Assembly (NCBI RefSeq): GCF_010723575.1
Contig: NZ_BLKZ01000001.1
Coordinates: 5,642,001-5,706,000, forward strand
Length of the DNA stretch: 64,000 bases
Direction: 5' to 3'
Source of the DNA: Mycobacterium bourgelatii
GTDB taxonomy: Bacteria; Actinomycetota; Actinomycetes; Mycobacteriales; Mycobacteriaceae
Every line of letters begins with the position of its first letter. Positions within the stretch are counted from its first letter, which is position 1. Positions 9,055 through 18,053 of the stretch are shown one piece after another. Position numbers and translations under genes: made by a program. A model generated the notes under the pieces. That model saw nothing but the letters and a program-made list of their open reading frames with translations. It ran no database searches and was not told the origin of the DNA.

Positions 9055-9723
9055 ATGCGGACCGCTTACCATGAGCAACTCTCGGAACTGTCGGAGCGGC
9101 TCGGTGAGATGTGTGGCCTGGCCGGGCAGGCCATGGAGCGGGCCACTCAAGCCTTGTTGCAGGCCGACCTGGTGCTCGCCGAACAGGTGATCTCCGACCA
9201 CGAGAAAATTGCGTCGATGAGCGCGCGCGCCGAGGAGAGCGCGTTCGTGCTGCTCGCCTTGCAGGCACCGGTTGCCGGCGACCTGAGGTCGATCGTGAGC
9301 GCGATCCAGATGGTGGCCGACATCGACCGGATGGGCGCGTTGGCGCTGCACGTTGCCAAGATCGCCCGGCGCCGCCACCCCCAGCATGCGCTGCCCGAAG
9401 AGGTGAACGGTTACTTCGCCGAAATGGGCCGAGTCGCTGTCGAATTGGGCAATAGCGCGCAAGAAGTGGTGTTGTCCCGCGACCCCGAAAAGGCCGCGCG
9501 CATTCGCGCAGAAGACGACGCGATGGACGACCTGCATCGGCACCTGTTCAGCGTGTTGATGGACCGGGAGTGGAAGCACGGCGTGGCGGCCGCCGTCGAC
9601 GTGACGCTGCTCGGCCGGTTCTACGAACGCTTCGCCGACCATGCCGTCGAGGTTGCACGGAGGGTCATCTTCCAGGCCACCGGAAAATTCCCCGAGGACG
9701 AGACCTCACCACCGCAGCACTAA
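9055..9723 (+). CDS. phoY2: PhoU-family phosphate signalling regulator PhoY2 (Rv0821c orthologue)
   Basis: A 222-residue protein made of two tandem PhoU three-helix bundles. It should couple the state of the Pst transporter to the SenX3-RegX3 two-component system, keeping it off when phosphate is ample. Acidic metal-binding positions typical of PhoU lie in segments such as VADIDRMGALALHVAK and GRFYERFADHAVEVARR. It ends convergently with phoT, the two stops overlapping by 4 bp, so the regulator sits next to the transporter operon but on the opposite strand. Confidence 0.93.
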   Translation: MRTAYHEQLSELSERLGEMCGLAGQAMERATQALLQADLVLAEQVISDHEKIASMSARAEESAFVLLALQAPVAGDLRSIVSAIQMVADIDRMGALALHVAKIARRRHPQHALPEEVNGYFAEMGRVAVELGNSAQEVVLSRDPEKAARIRAEDDAMDDLHRHLFSVLMDREWKHGVAAAVDVTLLGRFYERFADHAVEVARRVIFQATGKFPEDETSPPQH

Positions 9724-10496
9724 CCGAATCGACCCGAGATGTAGTCCTCGGTGGCTTTCTGGGTCGGGTTGGAGAAGATTTTCTCCGTGTCGTCGATCTC
9801 GATGAGGCGGCCGGGCCTACCGACGGATTCCAGGTTGAAGAACGCCGTCTGATCACTCACCCGCGCGGCCTGCTGCATGTTGTGGGTGACGATGACGATC
9901 GTGTAGTTCTGCTTCAGCTCGCTGATCAGATCTTCGATCGCCATCGTGGAAATGGGGTCGAGCGCCGAACACGGCTCATCCATCAACAACACGTCGGGTT
10001 GTACCGCGATGGCCCGCGCGATGCACAGCCGCTGCTGCTGCCCACCGGACAGCCCGCCGCCAGGCCGGTCGAGCCGGTCCTTGACCTCGTCCCACAGGTT
10101 GGCGCCGCGCAATGAAAGTTCGGCGGTCTCGTTGAGCACCTTGCGGTTGCGGATCCCTTGCAGCTTGAGGCCCGCCACCACGTTGTCGCGGATGGACATT
10201 GCGGGGAACGGGTTCGGCCGCTGGAAGACCATCCCGATCGCCCGACGCACGCCGACCGGGTCGATCTTTGGGCCATAAATGTTCTCGTCGTCGAGGAGCA
10301 CGCTGCCTTCGACTCGCGCACCGGGAATCACCTCGTGCATCCGGTTCAGTGTGCGCAGCACGGTGGTCTTGCCGCAGCCGGACGGGCCGATGAATGCGGT
10401 CACACTGCGGGGGAGGACTGACAGGGTTACATCGGCGACCGCATGAAACGACCCGTAATAGATGTTGACCTCTTTGAGGTCCAACCGTTTGGCCAC
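9720..10496 (-). CDS. phoT: Phosphate ABC transporter ATP-binding protein PhoT/PstB (Rv0820 orthologue)
   Basis: A 258-residue ABC ATPase that powers phosphate import. Walker A is GPSGCGKTT (37-45), the Q-loop is MVFQRPNPFP, the signature is LSGGQQQR, and Walker B is VLLMDEPCSALDP. Length and motifs are those of PstB. It is the last gene of the pstS-pstC-pstA-phoT operon, 24 bp after pstA. In M. tuberculosis this gene stands alone beside mshD; here the operon is complete. Confidence 0.96.
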   Translation of the reverse strand: MAKRLDLKEVNIYYGSFHAVADVTLSVLPRSVTAFIGPSGCGKTTVLRTLNRMHEVIPGARVEGSVLLDDENIYGPKIDPVGVRRAIGMVFQRPNPFPAMSIRDNVVAGLKLQGIRNRKVLNETAELSLRGANLWDEVKDRLDRPGGGLSGGQQQRLCIARAIAVQPDVLLMDEPCSALDPISTMAIEDLISELKQNYTIVIVTHNMQQAARVSDQTAFFNLESVGRPGRLIEIDDTEKIFSNPTQKATEDYISGRFG

Positions 10497-10520
10497 TGCC
10501 AGCTCCTGCCTCGTTACTGC

Positions 10521-11435
10521 CTAAGACGTCTTCGGGGCCAAGACTCGCGCGATCACCCTGGCCCCGATATTCATGATCGCGATAACCACGATCAATGTCA
10601 GTGCTGCGCCCCACAGCCGGTCTGTGGGAACTGGGTGCGTCCCGGCGCCAATCAACGTCTGGTCGTACATCATGCCTGGCAGCGACCCCATGAATCCGCT
10701 CAACACGTCGAAGTTCATCTGCTGCGAATATCCGACCAGGACGAGTAGCGGGGCGGTTTCGCCCATCACCCTGGCGAGCGCCAGCATAATCCCGGTGATG
10801 ATCCCCGACGAGCCGGTCGGAATCACGATCCTGACGATGGTCTTCCATTTCGGGGCGCCCAACGCGTAACTCGCCTCGCGCAGGTCCATGGGCACGATCC
10901 AGAGCATCTCCTCGGTCGCGCGCACGATCACCGGCACCATCAACAACACCAACGCCAGCGAGACAGCCAACTGCGACCGCGGAAATCCCAACACCGACAC
11001 CCAGACGGCGTAAATGAATATCGTCGCGACGATCGAGGGCACCCCGGTCAAGATGTCCACCATGAATGTGACGGCCCTGGCCGGCAGGCTGTTGCCGCCG
11101 TACTCAACCAGGTAGATCGCCACCAGGATCCCGATAGGTATGGAGACCGCCGCGCTCAATGCCCCCTGCAGCAGGGTGCCGACGATCGCGTGGAAGGCAC
11201 CCCCACCGGGATCGATCGCCGTCATGTTCGCCTGCGAATGCGTCCACCATGCGCTGGACGTGACCGCGTGGATCCCGCGGGCGACGACGGAGATGAGCAC
11301 CAACACCAGGGGCGTCAGGGCGATCAGCGTGGCCAGGGTGACCAGCACGGTCGCGACATGGTTAATGATTCGACGACGCGGCTCGAGCCCGGAGAACGTT
11401 CGCGGCTTGAGAGGACGATCCAGGATGGAGGTCAC
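10521..11435 (-). CDS. pstA: Phosphate ABC transporter permease PstA
   Basis: A 304-residue inner-membrane permease with about six membrane helices and the BPD_transp_1 EAA loop (REASYALGAPKWKTIVRIVIP), which docks on the ATPase. Its start overlaps the pstC stop by 4 bp (ATGA), indicating translational coupling. It ends 24 bp before phoT. Together with PstC it forms the phosphate channel. Confidence 0.94.
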   Translation of the reverse strand: MTSILDRPLKPRTFSGLEPRRRIINHVATVLVTLATLIALTPLVLVLISVVARGIHAVTSSAWWTHSQANMTAIDPGGGAFHAIVGTLLQGALSAAVSIPIGILVAIYLVEYGGNSLPARAVTFMVDILTGVPSIVATIFIYAVWVSVLGFPRSQLAVSLALVLLMVPVIVRATEEMLWIVPMDLREASYALGAPKWKTIVRIVIPTGSSGIITGIMLALARVMGETAPLLVLVGYSQQMNFDVLSGFMGSLPGMMYDQTLIGAGTHPVPTDRLWGAALTLIVVIAIMNIGARVIARVLAPKTS

Positions 11436-12463
11436 GGGTTGGCTCTTTCGGCTCCCGCGACGGCCGTACGCGCCACGCCGTTGACCACCGAAGTGAGCAG
11501 GAACAGCGTCAGGCCCGCGGCAAGATAGGCGCCGGCACGGTACGGGTCGTCAAACTCCGGTGCGGCGCCGGCGATCTTGGTGGCGAAGGTGGAGCCACCG
11601 TCGAAGAGCGACCAGCCGAATGCCTCCTGGGTGCCGCGCAGGATGATCAGCAGTGCGACCGTCTCCCCCAGCGCGCGACCCAGACCCAAAATCACGCCAC
11701 AGATGTATCCGGACCGCCCGAACGGCAGCACGGTGGTCCTGACCACCTCCCAACGGGTGGCGCCGAGCGCCAGCGCGGCCTCGATCTGGCCCTGCGGCGT
11801 CTGCGCAAACACCTCGCGCGTCACCGCCGTCATGATGGGCAGGATCATGATCGCCAAGACGATCCCGCCGGTGAAGATGGTGCTACCACTTTCGATCGAG
11901 CCGCTACCCCGCGCAAACAAGAAGCACCAATTCATATTGGTGTTGAGCCAGCTGGCGGCCGGGCGTAGCCAGGGCGCCAGCACATACAGGCCCCAGACGC
12001 CGTAGATGATCGAAGGCACCGCGGCGAGCAAGTCCACCATGTAGGCCAGCGGCCCGGCGAGCCGCCGCGGCGCGTACTGCGTCAAGAAGATCGCAACACC
12101 AAGCGCGACCGGCATCGCAAGGGCCAGTGCGAACAGCGAAACGCAAAGGGTGACCTGCAGCAGGTCCAGCACTCCGAAGTGCATCGCTGAGGTGTCCGTG
12201 GTGATCCACGTTCCGCCATAAGTCAGGAAGTTCTCTTTGTTGCGGTGCAATGCCGGCACCGCGCGCCAGAGCAGGAATGCGCCGATCGCCGCGACCAGGA
12301 CCACGATCAACGTTCCCGATGCCCGCGACAGCCAGCCAAATATCCGATCGCCCGCTGAGGGCTTGGTTTGACCCCATGGACTCAGGGGCGTGACGCGCGG
12401 CCGCTTGAACGGCGCCGCGACGACCCCGCCCGCCCCGGCGTCGGCTGGGTTTGGTGTCGTCAT
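11432..12463 (-). CDS. pstC: Phosphate ABC transporter permease PstC
   Basis: A 343-residue permease with a Pro-rich cytoplasmic N terminus (about 1-40), then about six to seven membrane helices. The EAA loop is readable as IEAALALGATRWEVVRTTVLP. It starts 11 bp after the pstS stop and overlaps pstA by 4 bp, so the four transporter genes form one tight operon. Confidence 0.94.
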   Translation of the reverse strand: MTTPNPADAGAGGVVAAPFKRPRVTPLSPWGQTKPSAGDRIFGWLSRASGTLIVVLVAAIGAFLLWRAVPALHRNKENFLTYGGTWITTDTSAMHFGVLDLLQVTLCVSLFALALAMPVALGVAIFLTQYAPRRLAGPLAYMVDLLAAVPSIIYGVWGLYVLAPWLRPAASWLNTNMNWCFLFARGSGSIESGSTIFTGGIVLAIMILPIMTAVTREVFAQTPQGQIEAALALGATRWEVVRTTVLPFGRSGYICGVILGLGRALGETVALLIILRGTQEAFGWSLFDGGSTFATKIAGAAPEFDDPYRAGAYLAAGLTLFLLTSVVNGVARTAVAGAERANP

Positions 12464-12474
12464 GGGTTCCTGTT

Positions 12475-13638
12475 CTACTGCAGGGCGTTGATCGCGGTCA
12501 CCAGCCGCTCCTTGACCTTATCCGGCAGTGGAACATAGCCGGCCGCAGAAAGCCCGGCCTGCCCGTCATTCACCGCTGTCGTGAGGAACGCCTTGACAGC
12601 GGCGGAGGTCTCCGGCTCATAGCCCTTCGAGCACACGATCTCGTAGGTAGCCAGCATCAACGGGTATGCGTTCGGCTTCTCGCCGCTATAGATCGAGTTC
12701 AGCTCGAGCACCAGATCGTTGCCGCTGGAGACGAAGGAAACCGAGGCGACGGCTTCCCGGGCGGTGCGGTCGGTGAGCGGCACCACGCCGGTGCCGGTGT
12801 TGATCTGCGCGACCGGCATTTGCGCGCGATCGGCGAAGACCTTCTCGACGTATCCGATCGACCCCGCGGTCGCCTGCACGGTTTTGATGACGCCGACCGA
12901 CTTTTCCGCGCCTTCGCCGACGCCACCGTGAAACTCACTGCCCACGCCTCGCGCCCAGCTCTGCGGTGCGGCGGCGGTCAGATATTTCTGGAAGTTGTCG
13001 GTGGTTCCCGAAGAGTCCTTCCGGTACACCGGGGTGATCTCGGTGTCGGGCAGGAGCACCCCAGGATTGAGTGCGGCGAGGACTGGATCGTTCCACCTCC
13101 GGATGCCACCGCTGAAGATCTTGGCCAGTGAGTCGGGGTCCAAGGTCAGGGTTGGCACGCCGGTCAGGTTGAACGCCAATGCAATTGGCCCGAACACCAA
13201 CGGCAGGTCCCAGGCCGGATTACCCTTACATCGTTGCGCGGCGGGCCCGATCTGTGCGGCGATCAGTGGCGAGTCCGATCCGGCGAAATCGGCACGGCCG
13301 GCGATGAAATTGTCGCGGCCGGCGGTCGATCCGATGGGGTTGTACGAGACGCTCTTACCCGGACACGCTTGCGCCCAGACCTGGGAGAACAACGCGATGG
13401 CATCCTGCTGCGCCGTGGAGCCTTCGCCTTTCAACTCATTTCTCCCGGCGCAGGACGCGTCGGCCGATGACGTACCGGAGATGGCGGACGACGACCCACC
13501 GTCTCGGTTGCCGTCACCGCCGCACGCGACCAGGCCCATACCGCACACGGTCGCCATGACGACCGCAACCGCCCGCGCCGGTGCCCTGCTTACGGTGTCG
13601 AGTCCCACCGATCCCGCTTCCCGAAACAGCTTTTCCAC
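12475..13638 (-). CDS. pstS: Phosphate-binding lipoprotein PstS
   Basis: A periplasmic-type phosphate receptor anchored as a lipoprotein. A lipobox (GLVAC followed by GG) is visible at about residues 35-39 from the GTG at 13638. Phosphate-contact segments are recognisable as NELKGEGSTAQQ, ADFAGSDSP and YRKDSSGTTDNFQKYL. The start is uncertain: an in-frame GTG at 13608, with GGAAG and GGGAT upstream, would give a more usual 28-residue signal peptide. First gene of the pst operon; the 105 bp between it and mshD should contain the phosphate-starvation promoter, though I could not identify a RegX3 box. Confidence 0.93.
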   Translation of the reverse strand: MEKLFREAGSVGLDTVSRAPARAVAVVMATVCGMGLVACGGDGNRDGGSSSAISGTSSADASCAGRNELKGEGSTAQQDAIALFSQVWAQACPGKSVSYNPIGSTAGRDNFIAGRADFAGSDSPLIAAQIGPAAQRCKGNPAWDLPLVFGPIALAFNLTGVPTLTLDPDSLAKIFSGGIRRWNDPVLAALNPGVLLPDTEITPVYRKDSSGTTDNFQKYLTAAAPQSWARGVGSEFHGGVGEGAEKSVGVIKTVQATAGSIGYVEKVFADRAQMPVAQINTGTGVVPLTDRTAREAVASVSFVSSGNDLVLELNSIYSGEKPNAYPLMLATYEIVCSKGYEPETSAAVKAFLTTAVNDGQAGLSAAGYVPLPDKVKERLVTAINALQ

Positions 13639-13743
13639 CCCTTTTCGGGGGTTTCCGACGCCTGTAGACAGGCCCCCTTCATCAAGATTGCCAAGTCGCG
13701 GCGAAAGTATGCCCGCGCGCGAGAACCCGCTGGTGGGCGACGA

Positions 13744-14694
13744 CTAGGTGACAGACGCCGGCGCGTAGGCCGTGTCGACGCTGTACGTGGCGAAACCGAG
13801 ACTTTGGTAGGTCCGCACCGCGGCGACGTTGTCCGACTCCACATACAGCAGCACGGTGGGTTCGACCGCTCCGGCGGGGTCAGCGAGTCGCTGCCCGAGC
13901 CAAGCCACGCCGACCTTCGTCAGCGTCTTACCCAGGCCTCGTCCCTGCGCGGCCGGATCGACACCGACGACGTAGACCTCGCCGAGGCCCGGTTGGTCGA
14001 GATGCACCTTGGTCCAGTGGAACCCCAGCAACGTGTCGGACTCGGCGTCGAAGGCCAGGAACAAGCCGTCCGGGTCGAACCAGGGTTCGTTGCGACGCTC
14101 GGCCAGGTCGGCTTCGGTCCACCCGCCCTGCTCGGGGTGATAAGAGAACGCGGCGTTGTTGACCCGCAACAGTTCCTTGTCGTCGGATTCACCCGCATAG
14201 GTTCGGATCCGCACCTCGCCCTCTTCAGCTGAAGCCAACTCACCGGCCAGCTCCGCGGCCGGGTCGGTGATATCGCGCAGCGACCGTCGCATTTGCAGCA
14301 GTTCGCGAACGGCCGTCAGCCCCACCGCAGCTGCCGTCGCGCGGGCGGCCTGCAGGGTGCCGTGCGCCCAGAAGTGGTTGCTCCCATTGGTTTTGGCTAT
14401 GGTGGCGCGGATCAACGCGGCACCGATGCCGCGTCGCCGGGCCTGAGGGTGTACCACCAACTCCGCCATCGCGCCGTCCGCGCTGAGGTTGAGATAGCCC
14501 AAAAGAGCGTTCTCCGACGACGGGTCAGCGACCAGCAGATGCTGGGTGCGCTGCTGACCCAATTCCCGTAGCACCTGTTCCCCCACCGGCGCTACGCCGT
14601 CGAATTCTGTTGCCGCCGTGACGAGTTCGCGCACTGCCTGCTGCTGGACCGGGGTCAGGGTGGAGCGCCAGTCCGGATGCAGCTCCAGGGTCAT
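13744..14694 (-). CDS. mshD: Mycothiol synthase MshD (Rv0819 orthologue)
   Basis: A 316-residue acetyltransferase that acetylates the cysteine amine of Cys-GlcN-Ins, the last step of mycothiol synthesis. Two tandem GNAT domains are present; the acetyl-CoA loops are VVHPQARRRGIGAAL in the N-terminal half and VGVDPAAQGRGLGKTL in the C-terminal half. Its start overlaps the stop of the upstream OmpR-type regulator by 4 bp (ATGA), so the two are translationally coupled. Confidence 0.95.
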   Translation of the reverse strand: MTLELHPDWRSTLTPVQQQAVRELVTAATEFDGVAPVGEQVLRELGQQRTQHLLVADPSSENALLGYLNLSADGAMAELVVHPQARRRGIGAALIRATIAKTNGSNHFWAHGTLQAARATAAAVGLTAVRELLQMRRSLRDITDPAAELAGELASAEEGEVRIRTYAGESDDKELLRVNNAAFSYHPEQGGWTEADLAERRNEPWFDPDGLFLAFDAESDTLLGFHWTKVHLDQPGLGEVYVVGVDPAAQGRGLGKTLTKVGVAWLGQRLADPAGAVEPTVLLYVESDNVAAVRTYQSLGFATYSVDTAYAPASVT

Positions 14695-15458
14695 GGGCTG
14701 GTGCGCAACGGGTCGACCAGCGGCTCTTGGGGTGCCGGTTGGTCGCTCTCGGAGTCGTCGTTGTGCTCCGCGACCGGCGTCCGGCCGCGGGCCGGGCGAA
14801 CAGCCTTGTAGCCCACGTTGCGGACGGTGCCAATCAGCGCTTCGTGCTCGGGGCCGAGCTTGGCGCGTAGTCGTCGCACGTGCACATCGACCGTTCGAGT
14901 GCCGCCGAAGAAGTCATAACCCCACACCTCGTGCAGCAGTTGTGCGCGGGTGAAGACCCGACCGGCGTGCTGGGCCAGGTATTTGAGTAGCTCGAACTCT
15001 TTGTAGGTGAGGTCGAGCGGACGGCCGCGCAGCCGGGCGGTGTAGGTGCCTTCGTCGATCACCAACTCGCCCAGGCTGACCTTCCCGACGCTTTCCTGGT
15101 CGGCCAGACCCCCGCGGCGGCCCACCACCAAACGCAGTCTTGCGTCGACCTCGGCGGGACCGGTGGTCGGCAGCAGAATCTCGTCCAGCCCCCAGTCCGC
15201 GCTGACCGCGACCAGGCCACCTTCACTGACCACCGCCAAGACCGGGACCGACCGCCCGGCCGTGCTCAACAGGCGGCACAGCCCGCGCGCGGCCGAGAGA
15301 TCGTTGCGCGCATCGACCAGCACGGCGTCTGCATTTCCCGCCTCGAGCAACGAGGACGCCTCCGCCGGAGCCGTTCGCACGGTGTGCGGAAGCAGCGTTA
15401 AGGACGGCAGCACGGGGTCGGGATACAGCTCCGAGGTCAGCAGTAGTAACTCCAACAA
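14691..15458 (-). CDS. OmpR/GlnR-type winged-helix regulator (Rv0818 orthologue)
   Basis: A 255-residue response-regulator-like protein: a receiver-like domain (about 1-115) and a C-terminal OmpR-type winged helix (about 130-225; recognition region FTRAQLLHEVWGYDFFGGTRTVDVHVRRLRAKL). The receiver lacks the normal acidic pocket and Lys arrangement, as in the orphan GlnR family, so phosphorylation is doubtful. I placed the start at the TTG at 15458 because this gives the N terminus LELLLLTSELYP and the 255-residue length of Rv0818; the open frame continues upstream without homology. Overlaps mshD by 4 bp. A 260-bp gap separates it from the divergent lmeA. Confidence 0.9.
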   Translation of the reverse strand: MLELLLLTSELYPDPVLPSLTLLPHTVRTAPAEASSLLEAGNADAVLVDARNDLSAARGLCRLLSTAGRSVPVLAVVSEGGLVAVSADWGLDEILLPTTGPAEVDARLRLVVGRRGGLADQESVGKVSLGELVIDEGTYTARLRGRPLDLTYKEFELLKYLAQHAGRVFTRAQLLHEVWGYDFFGGTRTVDVHVRRLRAKLGPEHEALIGTVRNVGYKAVRPARGRTPVAEHNDDSESDQPAPQEPLVDPLRTSP

Positions 15459-15719
15459 GCCCCTCCAGCGTCGTGGGAAAGGCATCTCCCAGCTTCGTGC
15501 GCAGCATGACGTTAATGGCCAGCTCACCTAACGATAACTTGCCACCTGGCGTTTGGCCTGATGGAAAAGTCCAAACGGGTCATGGATCACACGCCGTCAC
15601 ACCCTGCTCTCCCGCACCACGACAGTCACATGTGCCACTCTGGTGCCACTTGTGTACCTCCATTACCGGCCGTTTTGCCCCGGTTGCCCGTAGGGTCGCC
15701 GCGGCCGATGGGCCACAAT

Positions 15720-16532
15720 ATGCGGATGCGCAAGGTGCTGATCGCCGCGACGGCAGCGGGCATCGTCCTTGCCGTCATCGTCCTCGGGGCCGTCGGCATC
15801 GACTTCGGAGCCAGCATCTACGCCGAGTACCGGCTGTCGACCAGCGTGCGCAAGGCAGCAAATTTGGGCACGGACCCATTCATCGCCATTCTGGGTTTTC
15901 CGTTCATCCCCCAGGCGATGCGTGACCGCTACGACGAACTGGAAATCAAAGCCAACGCCGTCGAGCACCCGATGGTCGGCAAGGCCACGCTCGAGGCCAC
16001 CATGCACACGATCGACCTGACCGAGTCATCCTGGCTGATCGGACCCGACGCGAAGCTGCCGGTAGACATGCTGGAGAGCCGGATCATCATCGACTCGGTG
16101 CACCTGGGCCGGTACCTGGGGATCATTGACCTGATGGTCGAGGTGCCACAACGCGAGAGCAACGACGCGACCGGCGGCACCACCGAATCCGGGATCTCCG
16201 ACAGCCACGGACTGGTGTTCAGCGGCACACCCAAGTCGGCCCAGTTCGACCAACGGGTCAGCGTTTCGGTCGACCTGTCCATCGCCCCCGACGACCCGGC
16301 GACCTTGGTCATCACCCCCACCGGCGTACTGACCGGACCCAACACCGAAGACCAATCGGTTCCGGACGACAAGCTCGACGCCGTGCTGCGTGCCTTCAAC
16401 GGCCGGCTGCCCAATCAGAAGCTGCCCTTCGGCGTGGCGCCCAACACCGTGGGAGCCCGCGGATCGGACGTCATCATCGAAGGCATCACCGAAAAGGTGA
16501 CGGTTTCCCTCGACCAGTTCAGGCAATCCTGA
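15720..16532 (+). CDS. lmeA: LmeA-like phospholipid-binding protein, DUF2993 (Rv0817c orthologue)
   Basis: A 270-residue envelope protein with an N-terminal signal anchor (RKVLIAATAAGIVLAVIVLGAVG) followed by a DUF2993 domain. The M. smegmatis orthologue LmeA binds phospholipids in the periplasm and is needed for lipomannan elongation. The ATG at 15720 was preferred over 15708 and over far upstream starts because it places the basic n-region directly before the hydrophobic segment; 15726 is also possible. Confidence 0.88.
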   Translation: MRMRKVLIAATAAGIVLAVIVLGAVGIDFGASIYAEYRLSTSVRKAANLGTDPFIAILGFPFIPQAMRDRYDELEIKANAVEHPMVGKATLEATMHTIDLTESSWLIGPDAKLPVDMLESRIIIDSVHLGRYLGIIDLMVEVPQRESNDATGGTTESGISDSHGLVFSGTPKSAQFDQRVSVSVDLSIAPDDPATLVITPTGVLTGPNTEDQSVPDDKLDAVLRAFNGRLPNQKLPFGVAPNTVGARGSDVIIEGITEKVTVSLDQFRQS

Positions 16533-16856
16533 GGCACGCCGAACGGGCCGGTCGGCGACCCTCCTACCACTTTGGATTGTTCACCACGTCATTGGGTAAG
16601 CTTGCCGACGTGTCAGCCCGCTTCGAGCCCCTGCTCATCATGAGTCGCGCAGGTGATCTGCGCCGTGACGCGGGCTGTTGTTGTTGCTGTAGCTGCTGAG
16701 TAGCCGCCGCCCAATCCCGCGCGATACTCGGAGCCACCCCGGACCTTCCGTGGCGTGCCCCCACCGTTTCGGTGCACAGACGCGCATCCAGGGCGAACCC
16801 CCCAAGACAAAATTTGGCCCCACTGCTGTTCATAAGAAGAAATCGAAAGGATCACC
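16533..16856 (+). promoter_or_regulatory. Cysteine-responsive leader region of cysA-sseC
   Basis: 324 bp between lmeA and cysA with no conventional gene. It contains the 19-codon polycysteine reading frame at 16640-16699, and then about 157 bp before the cysA start. Comparable leaders in mycobacteria attenuate the downstream cysteine/sulfur operon according to cysteine supply. A ribosome site GAAAGGATC lies just before the cysA ATG (16857). Confidence 0.7.
16640..16699 (+). CDS. Polycysteine leader peptide (attenuator uORF of cysA)
   Basis: A 19-residue open frame, MSRAGDLRRDAGCCCCCSC, ending TGA. Six of its last seven codons are Cys (TGT TGT TGT TGC TGT AGC TGC), a run whose translation would slow when charged Cys-tRNA is scarce. 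It sits 157 bp upstream of cysA on the same strand. The same arrangement, upstream of the cysA2 operon, was described experimentally in M. smegmatis as a cysteine-responsive attenuator translated from a leaderless start. There is no Shine-Dalgarno sequence before this ATG, consistent with leaderless initiation, but I could not place a clear -10 box at the right distance. Confidence 0.85.
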   Translation: MSRAGDLRRDAGCCCCCSC

Positions 16857-17690
16857 ATGGCACGCTCCGACGTCCTGGTCTCTGCCGACTGGGCTGAGAG
16901 CAACCTTGACGCCGCCAACGTCGTCTTCGTCGAAGTGGACGAAGACGTCAGCGCATACGACGGCGGTCACATCCCCGGTGCCATCAAGCTGGACTGGCGT
17001 ACCGACCTGCAAGACCCGATCAAGCGCGACTTCGTCGACGCCGAGCAGTTCTCCAAACTGCTGAGCGAGCGCGGTATCTCCAATGACGACACCGTGGTCC
17101 TCTACGGCGGCAACAACAACTGGTTCGCCGCGTACGCGTACTGGTACTTCAAGCTCTACGGGCACAAGGACGTCAAGCTGCTCGATGGCGGCCGCAAGAA
17201 GTGGGAGCTGGACGGACGCGTGCTGTCCAGCGACCCCGTGAGCAGGCCCGCAACCTCCTACACGGCGTCCCAGCCGGACAACACCATCCGGGCGTTCCGG
17301 GAAGAGGTCATTGCGGCGATCAACGTCAAGAATTTGGTCGACGTGCGCTCCCCCGACGAGTTCTCCGGCAAGATCCTGGCCCCCGCCCACTTGCCGCAGG
17401 AGCAAAGCCAGCGGCCCGGCCACATCCCGGGCGCCATCAACGTGCCGTGGAGCAAGGCCGCGAACGAGGACGGCACGTTCAAGTCCGACGAGGACCTGGC
17501 GAAGCTGTACGCCAACGCCGGGCTGGACGGCGAAAAGGAAACGATTGCTTACTGCCGGATCGGGGAGCGGTCATCGCACACCTGGTTTGTTCTGCGGGAA
17601 CTGCTCGGGCACAAGAACGTCAAGAACTACGACGGCAGTTGGACGGAATACGGCTCCCTGGTGGGCGCCCCGATCGAGTTGGGAAGCTGA
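16857..17690 (+). CDS. cysA2: Thiosulfate sulfurtransferase (rhodanese) CysA2/CysA3-like
   Basis: A 277-residue protein of two rhodanese domains. The C-terminal active-site loop is CRIGERS with Cys233, which carries the persulfide; the N-terminal domain has no catalytic Cys. It transfers sulfur from thiosulfate to an acceptor, and in mycobacteria is called CysA2/CysA3. SseC starts one base after its stop, forming an operon. Expression is probably governed by the polycysteine leader. Confidence 0.94.
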   Translation: MARSDVLVSADWAESNLDAANVVFVEVDEDVSAYDGGHIPGAIKLDWRTDLQDPIKRDFVDAEQFSKLLSERGISNDDTVVLYGGNNNWFAAYAYWYFKLYGHKDVKLLDGGRKKWELDGRVLSSDPVSRPATSYTASQPDNTIRAFREEVIAAINVKNLVDVRSPDEFSGKILAPAHLPQEQSQRPGHIPGAINVPWSKAANEDGTFKSDEDLAKLYANAGLDGEKETIAYCRIGERSSHTWFVLRELLGHKNVKNYDGSWTEYGSLVGAPIELGS

Positions 17691-17691
17691 A

Positions 17692-17994
17692 ATGTGCACT
17701 GCACCTAAGCAAGGACTGACATTGCCGGCCAGCGTTGACCTGGAAAAGGAAACTGTGATCACCGGTCGCGTCGTCGACCGCGACGGTCAAGCCGTGGGGG
17801 GCGCATTCGTGCGGTTGTTGGACTCGTCCGACGAGTTCACCGCAGAGGTCGTCGCGTCGGCCACCGGTGACTTCCGGTTCTTCGCCGCACCGGGATCGTG
17901 GACGCTGCGTGCGCTGTCGGCCGCCGGCAATGGCGACGCCGTGGTCAACCCGACGGGCGCGGGCATCCACGAGGTGGACGTCAAGATCGCCTGA
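17692..17994 (+). CDS. sseC: SseC-like DUF1416 protein (Rv0814c orthologue)
   Basis: A 100-residue protein of the DUF1416/SseC family, found next to CysA2/CysA3 in mycobacteria and thought to take part in sulfur metabolism. It contains a carboxypeptidase-regulatory-like beta-sandwich (ITGRVVDRDGQAVGGAFVRLLD). The ATG at 17692 follows one base after the cysA stop, so translation is coupled. The open frame extends upstream through cysA but that part is a shadow. Confidence 0.9.
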   Translation: MCTAPKQGLTLPASVDLEKETVITGRVVDRDGQAVGGAFVRLLDSSDEFTAEVVASATGDFRFFAAPGSWTLRALSAAGNGDAVVNPTGAGIHEVDVKIA

Positions 17995-18040
17995 CAGGCC
18001 GCGCCAGGGCCGGATGTATCGCGAAGAGAGCCCGCGCGAA

Positions 18041-18053
18041 TAGACTCGTCCGC
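18041..18053 (+). promoter_or_regulatory. Leaderless promoter of the small membrane protein gene
   Basis: TAGACT (18041-18046) matches the mycobacterial -10 pattern TANNNT and ends 7 bp before GTG 18054. That is the distance expected when transcription begins at the start codon itself, giving a leaderless mRNA. No Shine-Dalgarno sequence is present. Confidence 0.6.
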
